Notes under the pieces: model-generated | Told to the model about the DNA's origin: nothing | Database searches by the model: none | Seen by the model: the letters and a program-made list of their open reading frames with translations, nothing else | Shown: positions 7,010-12,858 of the stretch, in pieces | How the letters are laid out: each line of letters opens with the position of its first letter | Position numbering within the stretch: position 1 is the stretch's first letter | From: Belnapia sp. | GTDB lineage: Bacteria > Pseudomonadota > Alphaproteobacteria > Acetobacterales > Acetobacteraceae | Direction: 5' to 3' | Assembly: GCA_028291445.1 (NCBI GenBank) | Contig: JAQGIA010000261.1 | Location: forward strand, 1-12,858 | Length of the DNA: 12,858 nucleotides | Position numbers and translations under genes: made by a program

Positions 7010-7039
7010 TTCCCATTTTTTTTGGGTGACTTTTATAAA
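7010..7039 (+). promoter_or_regulatory. Candidate sigma70-type promoter for the rightward genes
   Basis: TTCCCA (7010-7015, 4 of 6 to TTGACA) and TATAAA (7034-7039, 5 of 6 to TATAAT) are separated by 18 bases that include a T8 tract. A start near 7046 would give a leader of about 100 bases before the sugar-transferase ATG. Matches this good can arise by chance in AT-rich DNA. Confidence 0.4.
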
Positions 7040-7078
7040 AAGCTAATCTCAAACTCTAGACACGAAATGGGTTTGATA

Positions 7079-7092
7079 CCACAATGTTGTGG
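7079..7092. repeat. Short inverted repeat CCACAA-TG-TTGTGG
   Basis: Six-base arms at 7079-7084 and 7087-7092 flank a TG centre, at the point where the sequence switches from AT-rich to GC-rich, about 55 bases before the sugar-transferase start. It overlaps the first codons of a possible leader ORF. It is more plausible as a protein-binding site than as an RNA hairpin because of the 2-base centre. Confidence 0.4.
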
Positions 7093-7149
7093 CGCGACGG
7101 GTCAGGACGAGCCATGCGGTGCAGGCGCGCGGGAGAGCAATTGCCATGA
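7084..7149 (+). other. Possible 21-codon upstream ORF
   Basis: ATG 7084 opens 21 codons (product begins MLWRDGSGRAM and is Arg-rich) and ends at TGA 7147-7149, which overlaps the sugar-transferase start as ATGA. Such an arrangement could couple translation of a leader to the main gene. No good ribosome site is visible before it and the composition is generic for GC-rich DNA, so it may be chance. Confidence 0.2.
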
Positions 7150-8528
7150 CGACCCTGTTCGGTCACAGCATCCGATCCGAACTGCTGCTCCTTTACGTCG
7201 CCGAGGCACTGGCCTGTTTCGCCGCCATCTATCTGCTGATGGCCTGGCAGCTCGCCCAGGGCACTCCAATCCCCGGTTCCCCGCTCCCCGGCGGCGAGGC
7301 CGGTGGGGCCGCCGTCTTCGCCGCCATCCTCGCGCTCTGCGTCGGGATCATCTCAGGCGTCAGCGGCCTTTATCAGCCGGAGGCCTGGGCGCGCGGCAAG
7401 CGGCTGCTGCTCGGCACCTTCGTCGCCAGCATGCTGCTGCTGCTGCTCGCCTGGCCGGCGCTCCGCCTGCTCGGCCCCAGCTATCCGGCCCGGCTCGGCA
7501 GCCACCTCGCCGAAATCCTGCTCGTCTTCACCGTCATCGTCATGACCACCCGCCTCGGCTTCAGCGCCGCCGTCCGGCACGGCCTGCTGAAGCGCCGGCT
7601 GCTGGTGCTGCGCGGCGCCGAGGATGCGGCCGATGCGACGGCCGGCACCACGGCCAACCTGGCCGAGGGACGCCCGGGTAGCTTCGAGGTGGTCCGCACC
7701 CTGCGGCCCGGCGACGATCTGGCCGCAGCGCTGGCGCCGGAGCGGCTTCGCGCGCAGCGGGTCTGGGCGGTCATCGCCACCGAGGCCACCCTCACCCCGC
7801 TTCTCCGGCAGCGCTGCGCCGCGGCCGGCGTGCGGTTGTTCAGTGACACCGAATTCGCCGAGCGCCAACGGTCCCGCGTCGTGGTCGAGCGGCTGCCCGA
7901 GGCCTGGATCAAGGCCACCAGGGCAGCCCGCGAAGGCAACCTCGAGGCGATGCTGCGGCGGACCCTCGACCTCGCCCTCGGCCTGTTCCTGGTGCTGCTG
8001 ACCCTGCCGGTGCTGCTGCTGACCGCGCTGGCGATCAAGCTCGACAGCCCGGGGCCGATCTTCTACCGGCAGGAGCGCGTCGGCCGCGACGGCCGCGGCT
8101 TCATGCTGTTCAAGTTCCGCAGCATGGTGGTGGATGCCGAGGTCGGCGGCACCCCGTGCTGGGCGGTCCGCCAGGACCCGCGCGTCACCCGGGTCGGCCG
8201 CTTCATCCGGCTCACCCGGATCGACGAAATCCCGCAGGTGCTGAACGTGGTGCGCGGCGATATGGCCTTCGTCGGCCCGCGGCCGGAGCGGCCGGGCTTC
8301 GTCGAGCAGCTTGGCCAGGCCATCCCGCATTATCACGACCGCGCCGTGGTCCGCCCCGGCATCACCGGCTGGGCCCAGGTTAACTATCCGTACGGGGCTT
8401 CGGTCGAAGATGCGCGCATGAAGCTCGCCTACGACCTTTATTACGTGCACCGCCGCAGCCTCTTCCTCGATCTGCTGATCCTGGTCGCCACGGTGCGCGT
8501 CGTGCTGTTCCAGGAAGGCTCGCGGTGA
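7146..8528 (+). CDS. XrtA/PEP-CTERM-system sugar transferase (polyprenyl-phosphate glycosyl-1-phosphate transferase)
   Basis: Membrane enzyme that would move a sugar-1-phosphate from a nucleotide sugar to undecaprenyl phosphate, the first step of repeat-unit assembly. 460 residues. The N-terminus has four hydrophobic segments at about 13-34, 55-73, 87-105 and 120-138, then a nucleotide-binding-like middle region (about 150-250). The C-terminal bacterial sugar-transferase domain (272-460) has a membrane helix at about 277-298, the DSPGPIFYRQERVG motif at 300-313, the FKFRSM motif at 322-327 and the catalytic Asp-Glu pair D360-E361 in RIDEIPQVLNV, followed by GPRPERP at 377-383 and RPGITGWAQVN at 403-413. 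ATG 7146 has GGGAGAG (7131-7137) upstream; a GTG at 7089 would add 19 generic residues and was rejected. First gene of the rightward cluster, divergent from the export operon. Confidence 0.94.
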   Translation: MTTLFGHSIRSELLLLYVAEALACFAAIYLLMAWQLAQGTPIPGSPLPGGEAGGAAVFAAILALCVGIISGVSGLYQPEAWARGKRLLLGTFVASMLLLLLAWPALRLLGPSYPARLGSHLAEILLVFTVIVMTTRLGFSAAVRHGLLKRRLLVLRGAEDAADATAGTTANLAEGRPGSFEVVRTLRPGDDLAAALAPERLRAQRVWAVIATEATLTPLLRQRCAAAGVRLFSDTEFAERQRSRVVVERLPEAWIKATRAAREGNLEAMLRRTLDLALGLFLVLLTLPVLLLTALAIKLDSPGPIFYRQERVGRDGRGFMLFKFRSMVVDAEVGGTPCWAVRQDPRVTRVGRFIRLTRIDEIPQVLNVVRGDMAFVGPRPERPGFVEQLGQAIPHYHDRAVVRPGITGWAQVNYPYGASVEDARMKLAYDLYYVHRRSLFLDLLILVATVRVVLFQEGSR

Positions 8529-8574
8529 CGCAGACGCCCCCGGAAAGCAGGCCCGCAAGGCGCCGCGTCGAGGC

Positions 8575-10742
8575 GTGACCTCCGCCTCCATCCTGCTGCA
8601 TGGCGGCGCGGCCGTGGTCTGCCTGGCCTGGACCGTGCTCGTGCTGGTGGCCGGGCGGGGACCGACGGCGCGGCTGCTGGCGGCAGCTTCCGGCATCGCC
8701 GGGCTCTGGGCGGCGGCTGTCGCGCTCAACCCCGCCACGCCGTTGCAGGGGCTGACCGGCGGGTTGGAAGTCCTGCGGCTGACCGTCTGGTTCGCCCTGC
8801 TGCTCAGCCTCTATCGCCGGGTCGGCGGCGCCCGCGCCGCGCCGGCGTTGCGCCGCTTCGCCCTGGCCGGCGGCATCGCCGTGGTGCTGGCGCTGCTCTC
8901 GGCCCTGCCGGGCCTGGTCACGGGGCCGCTGCTGCCGAGCCTCGCCGAGCCCGCCATGCTGGCGCGGCCCGGCGTCGCCCTGCTGGTGCTGCTGCTGGCC
9001 GAGAACCTCTACCGCAATGCCGACGAGGCCTCGCAGTGGCACGTCAACCTGCCCTGCATCGCGCTCGGCGGCCTGGCGGCCTTCGACTTGCTGATCTATG
9101 CCGATGCCGCGCTGTCGGGCGGCTTCTCCCCGGTGCTGCTGGATGCGCGGGCGGCGCTGACCGCCCTCGCCTCGCCGCTGCTGGCGATCGCCGCGGTGCG
9201 CGACGGCCGCTGGCGGCGCGACCCGCCGGTTTCCCGCCAGGCGGTCTTCCATGGCGCCACGCTGGTGGTGGCCGGCGCCTTCCTGCTCGGGGTCGGCGCG
9301 CTGGGCGAGGCGCTGCGCCGACTCGGCACCGATTGGGGGCCGACCGTGCAGGCCAGCCTGCTGGCCGGGGCGGTCATGATCCTGGCGGTCGCCGCCGCCT
9401 CGCGCAGCGTCCGGTCCCGGCTGCGCAGCCTGGTGGTCGACCACTTCTTCACCGCCCGCTACGACTACCGCCGGGAATGGCTGCGTTGCGTCACCGTGCT
9501 CTCGGCCCCGGAAGACGGGGCGCGGGCCGAGCTGCGCGCGGTCCGCGCCATCGCCGATCCGGTGGACAGCCCGGCCGGGGTCCTGCTGCTGCGCGAGCCG
9601 GGCGAGGCCACGCTGCGCTGGGCCGGATCCTGGAACCTGCCCTCCGTCGCCGCGGCCCTGCCGGCCGGGCATCCGCTGCTGGCGGCGCTGCGGGCCGGGG
9701 ACCAGGTGCTGGACTTCAGCCCGGACCAAACGGGGGAAAAGCCGGCGCCGGCCGATCTGGTCGCCAGCTTCGGGCCGCTCTGGCTGGCGGTGCCGCTGGC
9801 GCATGACCGGGACGGCATGGCCGGGGTCATCCTGCTGGCCCCGCCGCGTGCCGCCTTCGCGCTCGACCGCGAAGTGCTGGATTTGCTGCGGGTGCTGGGC
9901 CGCGAGGTGGCGATGTTCCTGGCCGAACGCCGCGCCGCGGCCCGGCTGGCCGAGCAGCGGCCGCTGCAGGATTATGCCAAGCGCTTCGCCTTCGTGGCGC
10001 ATGACGTGAAGACGGTGGCCAGCCAGCTCACCCTGCTGCTGGCCAATGCCGAGGACAATCTGCAGGACCCGGAGTTTCAGCACGACATGCTGCTGACCGT
10101 CCGCTCCGCCGCCGACCGGATCAATACCCTCATCACCCGGCTGCGCCAGCCGGGCGAGGTGATGGATGCGGTGCCGCCCGAGGCAGCGCTGGCCGCTACC
10201 GCGACAGGGGCAGCGCCGGCCGCTACCGCGACAGGGGCCGCACCGGCCGCGTCCGCGGCGATCGCCCCCCTGGCGCGGCTGCGGCGGATCGTCGCCGCGC
10301 AGACCCATCCGGTGCGGATCGAGGAGGATGCGGCGGCACCGGCCGGGCTCGCCGCCATCGCCCCGGAGCGCTTCGACGCCGCCATCGCGCATCTGCTGAA
10401 CAATGCCGCCGAGGCCTCGGCGACCGGCGAGCCGGTGGAAATCCGGCTGCGCAGCGAGGCTGGCCGCATCCTGGTCGACATCGTCGACCGCGGCACCGGG
10501 ATGACGCCCGAGTTCATCCGCGACGAGCTGTTCCGCCCGCTCAGCACCTCGAAGCCGACCGGCAGCGGCATCGGCGCCTGGCAGGCGCGGGAGCTGCTGT
10601 GCGGCGCCGGCGGCGACCTCGCCGTGCTCAGCCGCCCCGGCGTCGGGACCACCATGCGGGTGATCCTGCCGGCGGCAGCCGTGCCGGCGGCGCTGATGGT
10701 GCCGATGCCGGTGCCATTCATGGCAGCCGCCGGAGCCGGAGC

Positions 10743-10746
<4 letters not shown>
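8575..10746 (+). CDS. prsK: XrtA/PEP-CTERM-system histidine kinase PrsK
   Basis: Membrane sensor kinase expected to phosphorylate PrsR; the signal is unknown. 723 residues. About eight hydrophobic segments fill residues 5-275, followed by the family-typical VDHFFTARYDYRREWLR stretch at 288-304 and a GAF-like domain at about 305-450. The H-box is FAFVAHDVKT with H476 as phosphate acceptor; D477-x-x-T480 fits the acidic-xx-N/T motif linked to phosphatase activity. The ATP-binding domain has the N-box LLNNAAEA (607-614), DRGTG (638-642) and GSGIG (663-667). An Ala-rich repeat lies between the two catalytic parts (about 538-562), and a Met/Pro/Ala tail (702-723) follows the ATPase fold. It starts at GTG 8575, 46 bases after the sugar transferase; the ribosome site is weak (AAGG at 8557-8560). 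The 3' end overlaps prsR as ATGA, so the pair is probably translated together. Confidence 0.94.
10191..10244 (+). repeat. 27-base tandem duplication inside prsK
   Basis: Two adjacent 27-base units (10191-10217 and 10218-10244) match at 25 of 27 positions, and the first 20 bases are identical. A degraded third unit may follow from 10245. Each unit adds nine residues of the ATATGAAPA type in frame. The repeat sits in the linker between the phosphate-acceptor and ATP-binding domains. Confidence 0.9.
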
Positions 10747-12164
<1,418 letters not shown>

Positions 12165-12230
12165 GGCGATGCGCGCGGTATCGACAGGCTGGCCGGTGGC
12201 GCGCGGCGGTTACGCCGCCACATCCGCCGC

Positions 12231-12250
12231 CAGATCCGCCAGCGGATCTG
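12231..12250. repeat. Nine-base inverted repeat downstream of prsR
   Basis: CAGATCCGC and GCGGATCTG face each other across a CA centre. As RNA this makes an 8-pair stem with a CCAG loop. It starts 66 bases after the prsR stop and is followed by GTTGCATTCT instead of a clean T run, so it is at best a weak terminator or an RNA-stabilising hairpin; an operator is equally possible. Confidence 0.45.
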
Positions 12251-12304
12251 GTTGCATTCTCGATCGGCGTCCCGCATGGATCGCGCCGGTTGCCACAACC
12301 GGGC

Positions 12305-12350
12305 CGGGCACAGCATGCCCGTCCCGGCTGCATCATAGAACCGGGCATGC
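12305..12350. repeat. Competing inverted-repeat arms upstream of prsT
   Basis: GCATGCCCG (12313-12321) is an exact reverse complement of CGGGCATGC (12342-12350) across 20 bases. Its TGCCCG part can instead pair with CGGGCA at 12305-12310 across 5 bases. The two hairpins exclude each other. They end 53 bases before the prsT start codon, in its likely leader. Confidence 0.55.
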
Positions 12351-12403
12351 CTCGGCGCAGCCGTCCAGGCCGCCCATGGTTGCACCCTAGCGGAGACAGG
12401 TTC

Positions 12404-12858
12404 ATGGCACCGCCCACATCCTTCCGCGCCGCGCTTCTCGCCGGGCTGTTCGTCGCCGGGCTCGGCGCTGCCGCCCCCGCCCTGGCACAGTCGATGGAGC
12501 GCGCCCGCGTGGCGCAGGCTCGCGGCGACCTGCGCGCGGCGCAGATCGAGTATCGCAACGCCGTCCGCGCCGAGCCGAATTCAGCGCCGGCCCGGGCCGC
12601 GCTGGCGGCGGTCAGCCTCGACCTCGGCGATGGCGACACCGCCGAGAAGGAAGCCCGCGCGGCGCTGGAGCGGGGCTTCGACCCGGCGGCCGGTACCGCG
12701 ATGCTGCTGCGCAGCTACCTGCTGCAGAACCGCGGGCGCGACCTGCTGCGCGACTTCCCCATACCGGCCGAGCCGGCGCGTGCCGCGGTCGGCGGCCAGA
12801 TCGCCGCGGCACGCGCCGTGGCGGCGCTCGGCCTCGACGACCGGCCAGGGGCGCGGGA
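12404..12858 (+). CDS. prsT: XrtA/PEP-CTERM-system TPR protein PrsT, 3' end cut off
   Basis: Start of a secreted tetratricopeptide-repeat protein of the PrsT type; 151 codons are visible and the frame runs open to the right edge. Family members are very long (around 900 residues), so most of the gene is missing. A Sec signal peptide covers 1-28 (hydrophobic core at about 9-24, cleavage at ALA-Q). TPR-like helix pairs follow at about 30-62 (ARGDLRAAQIEYRNAVRAEP) and 63-96, where LGDGDTAEKEARAALERG matches the usual family wording. ATG 12404 has GGAG 8 bases upstream. Position after prsR is the standard neighbour order. It probably acts in the periplasm as a binding scaffold for export or target proteins; that role is inference. 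Confidence 0.88.
   Translation, partial: MAPPTSFRAALLAGLFVAGLGAAAPALAQSMERARVAQARGDLRAAQIEYRNAVRAEPNSAPARAALAAVSLDLGDGDTAEKEARAALERGFDPAAGTAMLLRSYLLQNRGRDLLRDFPIPAEPARAAVGGQIAAARAVAALGLDDRPGAR

Larger units (their letters stand above)
6677..7145. promoter_or_regulatory. AT-rich divergent control region
   Basis: This 469-base gap separates the leftward export operon from the rightward sugar-transferase/prs genes. By my count 6721-7080 is about 41% G+C (146 of 360), against roughly 70% in the flanking genes. It contains several inverted repeats, a T8 run (7016-7023), TTTTATAAAA (7031-7040) and no convincing protein gene. Both operons must be driven from here. A nucleoid protein binding AT-rich DNA, and PrsR, are the natural candidate regulators; both are inference. 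Confidence 0.85.
12165..12403. other. Gap between prsR and prsT with several inverted repeats
   Basis: 239 bases without a supported gene, GC-rich like the genes. It holds GCGGCG-GTTA-CGCCGC (12203-12218), CAGATCCGC-CA-GCGGATCTG (12231-12250), CCGGTTG-CCA-CAACCGG (12286-12302) and a pair of competing arms described separately. No T-tract follows any of them, so no confident terminator, and I saw no sigma54 site better than chance. The gap suggests prsT has its own promoter or an attenuated read-through. Confidence 0.7.

Noticed and set aside
7022..7681. 219-codon plus-strand frame beginning in the control region
   Set aside because: Runs out of frame over the start of the sugar transferase and becomes Arg/Pro/Ala-rich; no motif.
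7353..8738. 461-codon minus-strand frame opposite the sugar transferase
   Set aside because: Antisense to conserved catalytic motifs; low-complexity His/Gln/Ala product, no ribosome site.
8380..10392. 670-codon minus-strand frame opposite prsK
   Set aside because: Arg/Gln/Gly-rich shadow of a recognised histidine kinase; length is a GC-content effect.
12203..12250. Rho-independent terminator for prsR
   Set aside because: Two stems exist but neither is followed by a T run, so I list the repeats without calling a terminator.
12240..12257. sigma54 site with GTTGCAT upstream of prsT
   Set aside because: The -12 part is good but the -24 position reads GC and the other positions fail; GG-N10-GC matches elsewhere in this GC-rich gap reach only about 7 of 12.

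Overview
The window is a high-GC (genes roughly 70% G+C), gene-dense piece of a proteobacterial chromosome. It carries the core of an exopolysaccharide export locus of the XrtA (EpsH)/PEP-CTERM type, together with its two-component regulators PrsK and PrsR. The protein families and GC-rich codon use fit a Gram-negative of the alphaproteobacterial kind. I cannot name the genus, and the taxonomic call is inference.

Left half, minus strand (6676 down to 1): six genes read leftward as one tightly packed operon. In transcription order they are an outer-membrane polysaccharide export lipoprotein (Wza type), a chain-length determinant (PCP/Wzz type), a BY-kinase-like ATPase, a large outer-membrane beta-barrel, an AAA ATPase of the XrtA-associated family, and a NodB-type polysaccharide deacetylase cut by the left edge. 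Junctions are 4-base or 23-base overlaps or short gaps, so translational coupling is likely. Together they would control chain length, move the polymer across periplasm and outer membrane, and trim acetyl groups.

Middle (6677-7145): a 469-base divergent control region. Its core (6721-7080) falls to about 41% G+C by my count. It holds a large bulged stem-loop, a perfect 14-base palindrome, phased ATGAGA-like repeats, a plausible sigma70-type promoter facing right and a possible 21-codon leader ORF.

Right half, plus strand (7146-12858): a polyprenyl-phosphate sugar transferase that would start the repeat unit, the membrane histidine kinase PrsK, its sigma54-dependent response regulator PrsR (overlapping PrsK by ATGA), a 239-base gap rich in inverted repeats, and the start of the TPR protein PrsT, cut by the right edge. 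The two edge genes (1-515 minus and 12404-12858 plus) are open to the window boundary and easy to miss.

The layout is a recognisable version of a known system, not a wholly new one. The exosortase itself and any PEP-CTERM target proteins are not in the window. The least explained material is the AT-rich divergent control region, the competing hairpins upstream of prsT, and the repeated stop-codon segment between the barrel and ATPase genes.
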